A stretch of DNA of 64,000 bases from Roseivirga sp. (lineage in GTDB: Bacteria; Bacteroidota; Bacteroidia; Cytophagales; Cyclobacteriaceae): assembly GCA_021404565.1 (NCBI GenBank), contig JAAWWF010000031.1:62001-126000 (forward strand), read 5' to 3'. The translations under genes were made by a program, and so were the position numbers. Every line of letters begins with the position of its first letter. Positions within the stretch are counted from its first letter, which is position 1. This document shows positions 52,689 to 61,945 of this stretch, in pieces. The notes beneath the pieces were generated by a model. It was not told where the DNA came from. It made no database searches and saw only the letters and a program-made list of their open reading frames with translations.

Positions 52689-53586
52689 CCGCCCAGTTGA
52701 CTCCTTTCCTAAGTAGTTTCAGCGTTTTGTCCTCCTTGCTACCCTCTATTGGTTGAAAATCATACTCCCAGCCGGCCTGCGCGGGTAAGCTCATGAGGAT
52801 AGATTCGGTACGGCCGTTAGTGTCCAGGCCAAAGCGGGTACCCCGGTCATAAACCAGGTTAAATTCTACATAGCGACCTCTGCGGAGCATTTGCCATTCT
52901 TTCTCACGCTCACCATATGGCAATCGGCCGTTTTTGCTCATCAACTGAGTATAGATTGGGGCGAAGGCGAGTCCCACATCTTTCACAAAATCCAGTCGAT
53001 CTCTTTTACTGAACTCCTTATCATCTCCAAGCTGATCAAAGAAAACACCTCCGATGCCCCTGGTTTCGTTTCTGTGTTTTATAAAGAAGTAATCATCTGC
53101 CCATTGCTTGAACTTTGGATAGTAGGAGGGATGGTGTTTGTCGCAAACCGCCTTTAAGCGGGAGTGAAAATTTACCGCATCCTCTCTGTTTACATAATGG
53201 GGCGTGAGGTCAATTCCGCCTCCAAACCAATAGGTGCCATTTGACATTTCAAAGTACCGGATGTTCATATGAATGATTGGTACCATCGGGTTTTCAGGGT
53301 GAATAACAATAGAAACGCCAGTGGCAAAAAAGTCACCTTCAGTAAGGCCAAACGAGTTTAGAATCTTCTCAGGAGTCTTTCCATGTACAGCAGAGAAATT
53401 GACACCGCCTTTTTCGATGATATTACCATGTCGCATGACCCGGGTTCTGCCTCCTCCTCCTCCTGGTCGGCTCCACTTATCTTCATGAAACTCTCCCCGG
53501 CCGTCAGCTTTGCACAGCTCACTGCAGATGTGATCCTGAATATTTCTGAAAATGCTCGAGATCGATTCCTTGTCCGTTCCGTTCAT
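52681..53586 (-). CDS. hemF: Oxygen-dependent coproporphyrinogen III oxidase
   Basis: 301 aa from ATG 53586 (NGTDKESISSIFRNIQ); a GTG two codons earlier is also possible. Highly conserved HemF blocks: WSRPGGGGGRTRVMRHGNIIEKGGVNFSAVHG (split in two), IHMNIRYFE, WFGGGIDLTPHYV, GIGGVFFDQLGD and RRGRYVEFNLVYDRGTRFGL. It makes protoporphyrinogen IX using molecular oxygen in the cytoplasm, implying aerobic growth. First gene of a three-gene set with PAP2 and the 85-aa protein. Confidence 0.97.
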   Translation of the reverse strand: MNGTDKESISSIFRNIQDHICSELCKADGRGEFHEDKWSRPGGGGGRTRVMRHGNIIEKGGVNFSAVHGKTPEKILNSFGLTEGDFFATGVSIVIHPENPMVPIIHMNIRYFEMSNGTYWFGGGIDLTPHYVNREDAVNFHSRLKAVCDKHHPSYYPKFKQWADDYFFIKHRNETRGIGGVFFDQLGDDKEFSKRDRLDFVKDVGLAFAPIYTQLMSKNGRLPYGEREKEWQMLRRGRYVEFNLVYDRGTRFGLDTNGRTESILMSLPAQAGWEYDFQPIEGSKEDKTLKLLRKGVNWADD

Positions 53587-53851
53587 GGTCACAAAAATAT
53601 CATAAACCAGCGTAACGCCCTGCGATTTTCTGTGGCATAATTGATAGGTAAACCTTTCATGCCGAGTTTGGAGTTAGTATAGAACCCGACAAGACTCAGT
53701 ATATATGAGTAGATTCATCAAATTACCCGTGTTTTGAAATGAACAGTTAAATACTTATTTCGTTACTCAGTATAGATTACCTAACAATCGTTAGTTTTCC
53801 TTGTTGACTTCTGTCGATATTGGTTAACTTGGCCGCAAATCACCTTAATTG

Positions 53852-55951
53852 ATGAACGTTACGGAAAGCAAAGCCCCTCATACCAACCAAAAGAATTCCA
53901 TATCAACTCCCAAGTCAGTTCTTGAAAAAGCCTATAGGCTGATGCATACAGCCATGAACATGGCTCATACCTACGAAGAAAATAAATCCATCTGCAGCAA
54001 GTACGTACATAGTACTTCACGAGGACATGAAGCCATCCAACTGGCTACGGGAATGCTGCTTGAGCCTTACGATTACGCAGCTCCATATTACCGTGATGAG
54101 TCCATACTGTTGGGTATCGGCATGCAACCTCATGAGCTGATGATGCAGCTGATGGGTAAGAAAGACGATCCTTTTTCAGGAGGCAGAACCTACTATGGTC
54201 ATCCATCACTGAAGAGGGAAGGTTTCCCTACCATACCCCATCAAAGCTCTGCCACGGGTATGCAGGCAATTCCCGCCACAGGCATGGCGCATGCCATCCA
54301 CTACCTGGAAGGGCAGGGACTGCTGAAAACCGATGATAAACCTTTGTCCGTTTGCTCCCTTGGAGATGGGTCTGTAACGGAAGGAGAGGTTTCCGAGGCT
54401 TTTCAGATGGCTGTATTACATCAGCTTCCCATCATCTACCTTATTCAGGATAATGATTGGGGTATTTCGGCTACCGGTAAAGAAATGCGTGCCATGGATG
54501 CCTATGAATTTGCAGCCGGATTCAAGGGTATGGAACGTATGAGGGTGGATGGTAGCGATTTCGTTAGTTCCTATGAGGGTATGAAGAAGGCCTTCGACTA
54601 TGTGAGAGAAAACCGGGCACCTATTCTGGTACATGCCAAGGTGCCTTTGCTAGGACACCATACTTCCGGAGTACGCAGAGAATGGTACCGTGATGATTTT
54701 GAAGAGCACCAGAAAACCGATCCGATTCCGGTACTCAGAAAGACTTTAAAGAGGGTAGGCTATAAAGAAGCGGAGCTGGTAAAACTGGAAGATGAAATAA
54801 AAGCTTTCGTTCAGTCAGAATATGCCAGAGCACTCAACGCTGATGACCCCGATCCGGCCACAGTTATGGATCACGAGTTTGCGCCCACTCTGATTACAGA
54901 AGAAAAAGGAAACCGCAAGCCAAGAGGTGCTGAAAAAGTAGTCATGGTAGATGCCGGACTTCATGCAGTTGACGATATTCTGAAATCTCATCCGGAGGCC
55001 TTGTTCTATGGTCAGGATGTGGGAGGTACCCTTGGGGGGGTATTCAGAGAAGCTGCCACGCTGGCTCAGAAATATGGCGATGCCCGTATTTTCAATACAC
55101 CTATTCAGGAAGCGTATATCGTTGGTTCTACGGCCGGAATGTCTGCTGTCGGGGCCAAGGCTATAGTTGAAATTCAATTTGCAGATTATATATGGCCGGG
55201 AATTAACCAGCTGGTAGAAGAGCTCTCAAAGAGCTGTTACCTGTCTATGGGCAAATTCCCTGTTCAGTCACTGATTAGAGTGCCAATAGGCGCTTACGGT
55301 GGAGGTGGACCTTACCATTCCGGTAGTATTGAATCTACCTTGTTGAATATCCGCGGGATCAAAGTGGTGTATCCATCGAATGCAGCGGATATGAAAGGGC
55401 TGATGAAAGCTGCTTTCCACGATCCTAACCCGGTGGTGATGCTGGAACACAAAGGCCTGTACTGGTCTAAAGTTCCGGGCACCGAAGGGGCCAAGACATT
55501 TGAGCCGGACAACGAATATATCATACCTCTGGGTAAAGCGCGCATTGATCAGGAGGCTAGTCAGGAAGCCATTGAAAACGGAGAATCATGTACCATTATT
55601 ACCTACGGTATGGGGGTGTACTGGTCACGGGCTGCCAGTAAAGCTTTCAAAGGGCAGGTTGAAGTTCTTGATTTAAGAACCTTGAATCCGCTCGATTGGG
55701 AAGCTGTGATAGCTTCTGTAAAAAGACATAATAAGGCCCTGGTACTGACCGAAGAGCCCTTGATGAACTCGTTTGCCGAATCACTGGCGGGTAGAATATC
55801 TAAGGAGTGCTTTCAGGAGCTGGATGCTCCGGTAATGACCTTCGGAGCTGCTAATCTACCGGCTATTGCACTCAATGTTGATCTGGAAAAGGCAATGCTG
55901 CCCACTGCTGATAAGGTAGAGGCAGTGCTTGGAGATTTGCTGAATTATTAG
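53852..55951 (+). CDS. Fused 2-oxoacid dehydrogenase E1 alpha-beta
   Basis: 699 aa from ATG 53852; a TTG one codon earlier opens the frame. The first half is an E1 alpha domain with the TPP motif GDGSVTEGEVSEAF ending in QDNDWGIS; the second half (from about residue 365) is an E1 beta domain with YGQDVGGTLGGVFREA, QFADYIWPGINQLVEELSK, and PIGAYGGGGPYHSGSIE. Fusion of the two subunits is common in Bacteroidota for the branched-chain (or pyruvate-like) dehydrogenase. It decarboxylates the 2-oxoacid and passes the acyl group to E2, which is not here. Confidence 0.93.
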   Translation: MNVTESKAPHTNQKNSISTPKSVLEKAYRLMHTAMNMAHTYEENKSICSKYVHSTSRGHEAIQLATGMLLEPYDYAAPYYRDESILLGIGMQPHELMMQLMGKKDDPFSGGRTYYGHPSLKREGFPTIPHQSSATGMQAIPATGMAHAIHYLEGQGLLKTDDKPLSVCSLGDGSVTEGEVSEAFQMAVLHQLPIIYLIQDNDWGISATGKEMRAMDAYEFAAGFKGMERMRVDGSDFVSSYEGMKKAFDYVRENRAPILVHAKVPLLGHHTSGVRREWYRDDFEEHQKTDPIPVLRKTLKRVGYKEAELVKLEDEIKAFVQSEYARALNADDPDPATVMDHEFAPTLITEEKGNRKPRGAEKVVMVDAGLHAVDDILKSHPEALFYGQDVGGTLGGVFREAATLAQKYGDARIFNTPIQEAYIVGSTAGMSAVGAKAIVEIQFADYIWPGINQLVEELSKSCYLSMGKFPVQSLIRVPIGAYGGGGPYHSGSIESTLLNIRGIKVVYPSNAADMKGLMKAAFHDPNPVVMLEHKGLYWSKVPGTEGAKTFEPDNEYIIPLGKARIDQEASQEAIENGESCTIITYGMGVYWSRAASKAFKGQVEVLDLRTLNPLDWEAVIASVKRHNKALVLTEEPLMNSFAESLAGRISKECFQELDAPVMTFGAANLPAIALNVDLEKAMLPTADKVEAVLGDLLNY

Positions 55952-56335
55952 AAAAACATAGGAGAAAGTACTTTGTTAGAGGCTCTTTTTATTCTGCCTA
56001 AGCAACGTATCTATTGAATTTCCAAGAGTTGTCAGTACAACTCATTTGGGTGCTAGTTCATTTTACTTTCTTTTTGCGGCCAAAAAGAAACAACCGTGCC
56101 GGCCGTACTGAGGTACTCTGGCAGGCAGGAAACCCTTTCCGAAAACTCCAAATCCAAGCCCGGTTTTTGCCGCACAAGGCCATCGCGAGCCCGGGCCAAC
56201 CGCCTTGTATTTCGCACTGTTTTCGGTGGATCCACCCTCCGATGTGGACTGTTGAGAATAATGAAAACACTGCTTGACGGAGAGTGAAGCGTTCACAGGT
56301 GTTTATACTTACCTGTAATTGAAAAGTCGTTCAAC
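55952..56335. other. Intergenic region with structured repeat copy 1
   Basis: Between the convergent E1 and tamL genes. It holds no believable gene; six-frame fragments in the GC-rich part come from the repeat described at 56071-56240. The flanks are AT-rich and unremarkable, and no clear terminator for either neighbouring gene was seen outside the repeat. Confidence 0.6.
56071..56240. repeat. Dispersed structured repeat, copy 1 (170 bp)
   Basis: Begins TTTTTGCGGCCAAAA and ends CACCCTCC. It aligns over its length with 60549-60681 in the same orientation, sharing AAACCCTTTCCGA, CCAAATCCAAG, GGTTTTT and CCTTGTATTTCGCACTGTT. It has 37 extra bases near its left end (56087-56130) relative to copy 2. 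CCGAAAAC (56139-56146) pairs with GTTTTCGG (56219-56226); inside, AAATCCAAG pairs with CTTGTATTT with one mismatch. Confidence 0.85.
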
Positions 56336-58783
56336 TCAAAATGGGTAACCCACAGCAATATTCCAGACTGTCTGTGAATTGCGTTTGAAGAGTCTTTGCC
56401 AGCGGTTTTTTTCGGGGAAACGAGGATCTCTGAGCTTATGCCCCATATCCAGACGAAACACCAGAAAGGAGAAATCGAGTCGCAGGCCTAAACCAGCACC
56501 GACAGCAATCTCTTTGTGAAAACGGTTCAGTTTGAATTCACCGCCCTGTGAGATTCGAATGGGGCCTTCAGAGGCTGTTGTGCTTACTTCGCTCAATCTC
56601 CAGGTATTGCCGGCATCAATAAAGAATGCCCAGTCGAAAAAGCCAGCCAGGTTGCTCCGATATTCAACATTCATCTCCAGCAATACTTCACCCGGTTGCT
56701 CAAACTGGTAGCTATTGCGGTTTGGAACCAGGTTTCCGTTCTCATCTCGTATGTTTTGACCTGCCTCATTCAGCTGGTAGGGGAAAGACGATCCCGGGCC
56801 AAGTCGTCTGGGACTCCAGGCCCGATTACTGCTGCTACCACCGGTAAAGAAGAACTTTTCATAGGGCAGGGCATCATTTTCTCCGTAGGGATTGGCGATG
56901 CCGGTATGAAAGCGGTAAGCCCAGGCATTTCCGTTGTTTTTGGGTACGTAACGCCTGTAATCTATCTCAAACTTAAAGAACTGGTAGAACTCGAGACCTT
57001 CTCGCTCCAGGACGCCTGTTCCGATAAGGTCGTAAAGAGTACCACCACTTTCTATAAAATACCTGAAGAAAGAAGAAGGACTATTGGGGTTGGCGTAATT
57101 CTCATTGATAATGGCATTGAAAGAGGTACTACTAACAAAAGATGGATTGAAAGCCAGGTTGAGCGTATTACCCTGGTTAGCCAGTTCATTCAATTGAACT
57201 TTGAAATCGGGGTCAATGCGTACGGTGTCTATCAGGTTGACATTTGCCAGGTTGAGGGTGTAGTTTTTGGTGCCCTTCAGGTTCTGCCAGGTGTAGGCAA
57301 AGGTACCGTTGATATTATTTCGGGTGTACTCAGGCCTGTCGGTAAAGGAAAAACCCAGCGAAACCCGCGTATTGGGATTAAAAGTTTTCAGGTTAAGATT
57401 TCTGGAATTGAATGGGGTGAGGAACCGTGGAAAAGTCAATGAGGCATTGGTACCATATTGAAAACTACGATAGACACCATCTCTTTCAGAGACAGAGGCA
57501 ATACCTTCTACTCCAAAGAAACCGTTGAGTCTGAAAATTTCCAACCCCTTGAAGATGTTCCGGTTAATCAGTGAAACATTATAAAATGGACCTGGAAAAC
57601 CCTGACTTACATTGACGCCTAATTCCTGGGTGAGCTGATACTTTTTCAGCGGAGCCGTATAGATATTGGTAACGAATTTTCCGGGCACCAGTGTGGTGTC
57701 AAAGTTGATATTGACATAGCGGAACATATCCATATTCAATAGCTGCCGCTGTGTATTGACCACCTTCTCATAATCGTACAACTCTCCGGGTCTGAAGATT
57801 AGTCGGGTGTCCAGCACCTTGGGAGAGTAGTCCAGTACACCAAAACTATAAGCGATATTCTGGTAGCTTTTTCTATCTGATACCGTGTCGGAACCATTTG
57901 TATTCATAATGATCGAATCCATGGCGTAGGCCTGGTGGTTTGGCTTGTCAGCCGGCTTATTGATGACTGTGGTAACCCAAAGATCAGTCTCTCCGGGAGC
58001 TTCCCTTACTTCGAAAGTGATATAGCTCTCATTCATCTCGAAGTAGCCGTTATTTCTAAGTAAATCGTTGAGGCGACTGCGTTCGGCTGTCAGTCGGTCC
58101 ACATTGTAGTTTTCCCCGATCTTAAGTAACGAACTACTATTATTATCAGTCAGAAGCCTGGTGATAGCCGTGTCCCCGGTTCTCAGGTTAAGACTGTCGA
58201 TAAAGCGTTGATCACCTTCCGCAACGATGAATACCTGATCGATTTTTCGTTTATGCTCAGTTTGTCCTATGGATACCTCGGCAGCAAAGAACCCATCATC
58301 TTTCAGGTGGCTGAGAATCCGTTGCCTGGAACTTTCAATCGATGTGCTATCGTAAACCGCCAGAGGAGTTCCTGTTCTCATCAGAAAATTACCATTTCTT
58401 AAATGGCTGTTATAGCGATCGACTTTTCTGTTTTTCTTACTTTCCAGGCCTGTGGTAGATTTTCCACGAGCTTTCTTTTTGGCTATTTTTTCGTCAATCT
58501 TAGCAATGAATTTCTTTTTTTGGCCATTGATTTTGGCGGTGTCAAAGGTGTTTTTACCTCTTTCATACAGGTTGGCTCCCAAAGCTCCGATCAGAGGGAT
58601 ACGGGTATTAGGCTCTAAGATGATTTGATCGTATAGAGCGCCTTTATCAGCCTTGTCGGTACCTGTGATACTTTGTTTGTAAAGAAGTTTTTCACCATCT
58701 TCCAAATGTCGCGTACCCACACACCCACAGAGACAACTGACTATCAAAAAAAGGGTAAAAAGTTGAGTTGTGGCCTGCTTCAC
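56336..58783 (-). CDS. tamL: TamL: lipidated TamA/BamA-family outer-membrane protein
   Basis: 815 aa from GTG 58783 (KQATTQLFTLFLIVSCLCGC). A longer open frame runs to 59320, but it is antisense to the methyltransferase gene and has no family similarity. The signal peptide ends in a lipobox (Cys about 21), and the mature start TRHLEDGEKLLYKQSI is that of Bacteroidota TamL. POTRA-like domains (about residues 30-420) precede a 16-strand barrel with FTGGSSSNRAWSPRRLGPGS (the conserved gating-loop region) and a C-terminal WNIAVGYPF ending in Phe. It inserts outer-membrane proteins, usually with a TamB partner. Confidence 0.9.
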   Translation of the reverse strand: MKQATTQLFTLFLIVSCLCGCVGTRHLEDGEKLLYKQSITGTDKADKGALYDQIILEPNTRIPLIGALGANLYERGKNTFDTAKINGQKKKFIAKIDEKIAKKKARGKSTTGLESKKNRKVDRYNSHLRNGNFLMRTGTPLAVYDSTSIESSRQRILSHLKDDGFFAAEVSIGQTEHKRKIDQVFIVAEGDQRFIDSLNLRTGDTAITRLLTDNNSSSLLKIGENYNVDRLTAERSRLNDLLRNNGYFEMNESYITFEVREAPGETDLWVTTVINKPADKPNHQAYAMDSIIMNTNGSDTVSDRKSYQNIAYSFGVLDYSPKVLDTRLIFRPGELYDYEKVVNTQRQLLNMDMFRYVNINFDTTLVPGKFVTNIYTAPLKKYQLTQELGVNVSQGFPGPFYNVSLINRNIFKGLEIFRLNGFFGVEGIASVSERDGVYRSFQYGTNASLTFPRFLTPFNSRNLNLKTFNPNTRVSLGFSFTDRPEYTRNNINGTFAYTWQNLKGTKNYTLNLANVNLIDTVRIDPDFKVQLNELANQGNTLNLAFNPSFVSSTSFNAIINENYANPNSPSSFFRYFIESGGTLYDLIGTGVLEREGLEFYQFFKFEIDYRRYVPKNNGNAWAYRFHTGIANPYGENDALPYEKFFFTGGSSSNRAWSPRRLGPGSSFPYQLNEAGQNIRDENGNLVPNRNSYQFEQPGEVLLEMNVEYRSNLAGFFDWAFFIDAGNTWRLSEVSTTASEGPIRISQGGEFKLNRFHKEIAVGAGLGLRLDFSFLVFRLDMGHKLRDPRFPEKNRWQRLFKRNSQTVWNIAVGYPF

Positions 58784-58796
58784 TAATTCCTTAACA

Positions 58797-59531
58797 ATGC
58801 TATCTAAACGATTAATAAAGTACTTTAAATCTCTACAATTAAAAAAATATCGCAGGCAAGAACGAAAGTTTTTGGTTGAGGGGGCAAAAGGTGTGACAGA
58901 ATTGCTCAAATCAGGCCTGGAGGTTGAGTATTTGTTGCTCACGGCTGATTTTAAAAGGGAGCTGGAATCGGAGCTGTCATTAAGAGGAGAAGTGATTGAT
59001 GTCAATGAAAAGGAGCTGGTACAGGCAGGTACTTTCCAGTCCAACAATGCAGGACTTGGCATCGCCTCTATGCCTGAAAATACTCCTTTGTCTATAGGAG
59101 AGGAGGAGTTGGTCATAGCCCTGGATGATATCCGTGATCCGGGTAACCTGGGGACTATTATACGGATTGCTGACTGGTATGGCATATCTAAGGTGATCTG
59201 CTCCAAAGAATGTGCCGATGTTTTCAATCCCAAGGTGGTGAATGCCAGCATGGGCTCCTTTGCGAGAGTACAGGTTTGGTATGAAGAGCTATCTGATTTC
59301 TTACCAAAGACCGATCTCACTATCTACGGTGCACTACTTGAGGGAGAAAATATCTACCAGAGCCAGCTAGAGCCTTCGGGTATCTTATTGATGGGTAATG
59401 AATCCAAAGGTATTCAAAAGGACCTGATTCCTCTGATTACTCAACCAGTACATATTCCCAGAAGGGGTGAGGCAGAGTCACTCAATGTGTCAGTAGCTAC
59501 AGCAGTGATCCTGGATAATTTTTTCAGGTAG
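58797..59531 (+). CDS. TrmH/SpoU-family RNA 2'-O-methyltransferase
   Basis: 244 aa from ATG 58797 (LSKRLIKYFKSLQLKKYRRQ, the usual start of this group); nine codons upstream stay open. After an N-terminal substrate-binding domain (KYRRQERKFLVEGAKGVTELLKSG, split) comes the SPOUT knot domain with LDDIRDPGNLGTIIRIADWYGISKV, LLMGNESKGIQ and RRGEAESLNVSVATAVILDNF. It methylates ribose in rRNA (RlmB-like) or tRNA; the target cannot be told from sequence. Divergent from tamL, with only 13 bp between start codons. Confidence 0.92.
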   Translation: MLSKRLIKYFKSLQLKKYRRQERKFLVEGAKGVTELLKSGLEVEYLLLTADFKRELESELSLRGEVIDVNEKELVQAGTFQSNNAGLGIASMPENTPLSIGEEELVIALDDIRDPGNLGTIIRIADWYGISKVICSKECADVFNPKVVNASMGSFARVQVWYEELSDFLPKTDLTIYGALLEGENIYQSQLEPSGILLMGNESKGIQKDLIPLITQPVHIPRRGEAESLNVSVATAVILDNFFR

Positions 59532-59537
59532 AAAAAA

Positions 59538-60338
59538 CTAAAATAACTTATCACCGCTTTCTTCAGCGGCCTGTTCCATCATTTCTTCCGAGAGCTCTTT
59601 GCCCAGATAGCCATCAATAACATTGTGAGCCATGTAAAGGGTAGGGGTGAGTACCACTGCGACTATGAACTTGTAGATATAATTGGTGATGCCTACCGCG
59701 AGCACTTGTACGAGTGACCAGTCTGCCAGAAAGTAAAAGGCGACAATCAGTACCACAAAGCTATCGATGAACTGAGATACGAGGGTAGAGCCGGTAGCCC
59801 GCAGCCAGATTTTATTCTTGCCCGTGATTTTACGCAGCTTATGGAAGACATACACATCGACAAACTGACCTAATAAAAAGGCCACCAACGAGGCAAAAAT
59901 GATGTTGAGTCCCTGGGAGAGTACTTTGTTAAAGGCGGTGTTGATATTGAAGGGATTCCCCTCACTGTCGGTAGCATTGATGTTCAACCAGAAATCGGCC
60001 GGAGCCAGCTCCATGGCCAGGTAGATAACCACAAAGGCATATGCGATCAGCCCTACGGTGATATAGGTCAGCCGTTTCACCCCTTCCTTTCCGAAGTATT
60101 CATTGATGATATCGGTGAGAATAAAGACGACCGGCCAGAGCAACACTCCGGCAGTCAGGTTGAACTGAAGGAGGAAATCACCAAAGAGCGGGATTTCCAA
60201 TGGATCAGCACCTAATGTCTTTTCAAAGGAGAAAATCTTACCACCAATCAGCTCTGCTATCAGTGCGTTGGTGATAAAGATACCGGCAAGAATAATAAAG
60301 AGGCTGGTCTTTTTATTTTTCAGAATAGAGGTTGACAT
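59538..60338 (-). CDS. yhhQ: YhhQ-family queuosine precursor transporter
   Basis: A 266-aa membrane protein with six or seven helices. NALIAELIGGKIFSF, FILTDIINEYFGKEGVKRLTYI, FVDVYVFHKLRKITGKNKIWLRATGSTLVSQFIDSFVVL (two segments) are typical of the YhhQ (COG1738) family, which imports 7-cyano-7-deazaguanine-type queuosine precursors. Convergent with the RNA methyltransferase gene, 6 bp away. Confidence 0.92.
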   Translation of the reverse strand: MSTSILKNKKTSLFIILAGIFITNALIAELIGGKIFSFEKTLGADPLEIPLFGDFLLQFNLTAGVLLWPVVFILTDIINEYFGKEGVKRLTYITVGLIAYAFVVIYLAMELAPADFWLNINATDSEGNPFNINTAFNKVLSQGLNIIFASLVAFLLGQFVDVYVFHKLRKITGKNKIWLRATGSTLVSQFIDSFVVLIVAFYFLADWSLVQVLAVGITNYIYKFIVAVVLTPTLYMAHNVIDGYLGKELSEEMMEQAAEESGDKLF

Positions 60339-61016
60339 GCTGTGAATTTAATCGATTTCCCCAATGGAAGCTTAAAGGAGTGTATAAATAATGAAAATAG
60401 CTTCATAAGAAGAAATCCGTCAGAGCGAAGTGTTGGGTGTTGGTTATGAACATCTGCAGTATTTCTTGAGAGGCATATAATTGTATGCCTACACTGAGTT
60501 TAGCTACTATCCACCTTAACCATATGGCCGATAAATAATCATTCGTCCTTTTTGCGGCCAAAATGGACCAAAAACCCTTTCCGATAACACCAAATCCAAG
60601 GTTGGTTTTTACCCGCTTGGCCTACGCGTACCAAATCCAACCACCTTGTATTTCGCACTGTTATCGGCCTTGCCGCCCTCCTGCTTGAATAGAGTCGCAT
60701 AGATCATAAAAGCACATAGTTTTCAATGCAATCAATTCACTCGGAATTTCACTGATTCACCCCAAGAGATCAGAGTGAAAATAAGAGAAGTGTTAAATAT
60801 GACAGCCTGAAACACTTTTTTCAAACGAACTATGTTGGGCTTAAGGTTACACCTGCTTTCCAATCCTGAAGTATGAAGGATCTAAAGCAGGTGGTGAAAT
60901 GGAATTTGGTGACTCTTAGTTTCTGCCTGTCACTGAATCGTATTGCAAACCAGATCAGAGTGAAAGGCGTGATCAGGTTGATAGGTTACCGGAATGTACC
61001 TGAGCTACAGGTTGTC
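60339..61016. other. Intergenic region with structured repeat copy 2
   Basis: The largest gap after the ffs region. Repeat copy 2 lies at 60549-60681; on both sides the sequence is AT-rich without a believable gene. A 14-bp direct repeat AGATCAGAGTGAAA occurs at 60767 and 60952. A 63-codon plus-strand frame (60873-61064) runs into the end of rnz and has no family look, so it is not called. Confidence 0.6.
60549..60681. repeat. Dispersed structured repeat, copy 2 (133 bp)
   Basis: Same orientation and order of conserved blocks as copy 1. The outer arms are CCGATAAC (60581-60588) and GTTATCGG (60660-60667), while copy 1 has CCGAAAAC and GTTTTCGG: the changed base in the left arm is matched by a changed base in the right arm. 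Inner arms AAATCCAAGG and CCTTGTATTT pair with one mismatch. The 71-72 bp between the outer arms is kept in both copies. Confidence 0.85.
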
Positions 61017-61937
61017 TTAACTATTCCCCAGCACATAGTCTTCACCTTCTATCGCCAGATCTGAATTCTCAAAAACAGTCCTGGCCTCTTCTTTGAGTGG
61101 CTCCAGCTCTTTGTAGCGAATAGAAAAATGCCCCAACAACAGGCGGCCGGCTCCTGCTTTTTTAGCAATGGTAGCGGCTTCTTTGGCTGTAGAGTGAAAG
61201 GTGTTGGCTGCCCGTTCTGCCTGCTCATCCAGAAATGTCGATTCGTGGTAAAGCATGTCTACTCCCTGAATATAGGGCAGGATAGACTCATCATATTTAG
61301 TGTCAGAACAATAGGCGTATTTGAAAGACTTCTTGGGTGGATGGGTGTATTTGGTGTTTTCGTAAGCTATGTTTCCCTCTTCATCCTCTATATCCTCTCC
61401 GTTTTTGAGCCTTACAATATTCCTTACAGAGAAATCTGGAGGTAACATCTCTTTGATAATGCGCCTTTTCTTGGGCTTCTCTTCAAACAGGTAACCGCTG
61501 CAGGGGATGCGATGGTTGAGAGGAATACTATGTACCCGAATAAAGTCGTCTTCGTGCACTACCCTGTGTACCTGAGTGTCCACAGTATGAAACTCTACCT
61601 CATAGTTGAAGACGGTTTCAGAGTATTTGAGCTGAAGGGTGATGATCTCCGCCAGCCCCTTTGGGCCATACAGTTTAAGCGGTTTCTTACGCCCGAGCAA
61701 ATGCATGGTGCTGAGCAGGCCCATCAGACCCAGGTAGTGATCACCGTGCAGGTGACTGATAAAGATGTTGTTGATGCGTTGTGCCCGAATGTGGAAACGC
61801 TTCATCTGCAATTGGGTACCTTCACCACAATCAATCAGATGAAGCCTCCCCTCAACATTTATTAGCTGAGAGGTTTGATTTCTACGGTGCGCAGGAGCAG
61901 CGGAATTGGAGCCTAGTATTTTGACGGATATGCCCAA
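61017..61937 (-). CDS. rnz: Ribonuclease Z
   Basis: A 306-aa metallo-beta-lactamase-fold nuclease. SSN-type start VKILGSNSAAPAHRRNQTSQLINVEGRLHLIDCGEGTQ (in two parts), the metal motif FISHLHGDHYLGLMGLL, the exosite-like region, CSDTKYDESILPYI and the third motif LLGHFSIRYKEL. It removes 3' trailers from tRNA precursors, which fits with the CCA-adding enzyme in this genome. In an operon with the STAS gene 8 bp upstream and purC. Confidence 0.95.
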   Translation of the reverse strand: MGISVKILGSNSAAPAHRRNQTSQLINVEGRLHLIDCGEGTQLQMKRFHIRAQRINNIFISHLHGDHYLGLMGLLSTMHLLGRKKPLKLYGPKGLAEIITLQLKYSETVFNYEVEFHTVDTQVHRVVHEDDFIRVHSIPLNHRIPCSGYLFEEKPKKRRIIKEMLPPDFSVRNIVRLKNGEDIEDEEGNIAYENTKYTHPPKKSFKYAYCSDTKYDESILPYIQGVDMLYHESTFLDEQAERAANTFHSTAKEAATIAKKAGAGRLLLGHFSIRYKELEPLKEEARTVFENSDLAIEGEDYVLGNS

Positions 61938-61945
61938 AAGACCAG

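Noticed and set aside
56014-56296. Several short frames on both strands in the repeat region
   Set aside because: They arise from the GC-rich repeat; the same stretch in copy 2 is broken by changes that keep the hairpin, not the reading frame.
56696-57442. 248-codon plus-strand frame opposite tamL
   Set aside because: Antisense shadow: it lies wholly inside the barrel-coding part of tamL and has no domain or start context.
58784-59320. N-terminal extension of about 179 residues on the tamL frame
   Set aside because: It is antisense to the RNA methyltransferase gene, has a serine-rich nonsense-like composition and no family match; the signal peptide begins at 58783.
60767-60965. 14-bp direct repeat AGATCAGAGTGAAA 185 bp apart
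   Set aside because: Only two copies, uneven flanks and no spacer or leader structure; not a CRISPR and could be chance in AT-rich DNA.
60873-61064. 63-aa plus-strand frame
   Set aside because: Runs 48 bp into the end of rnz, no recognisable features, and has no supporting neighbour or terminator.
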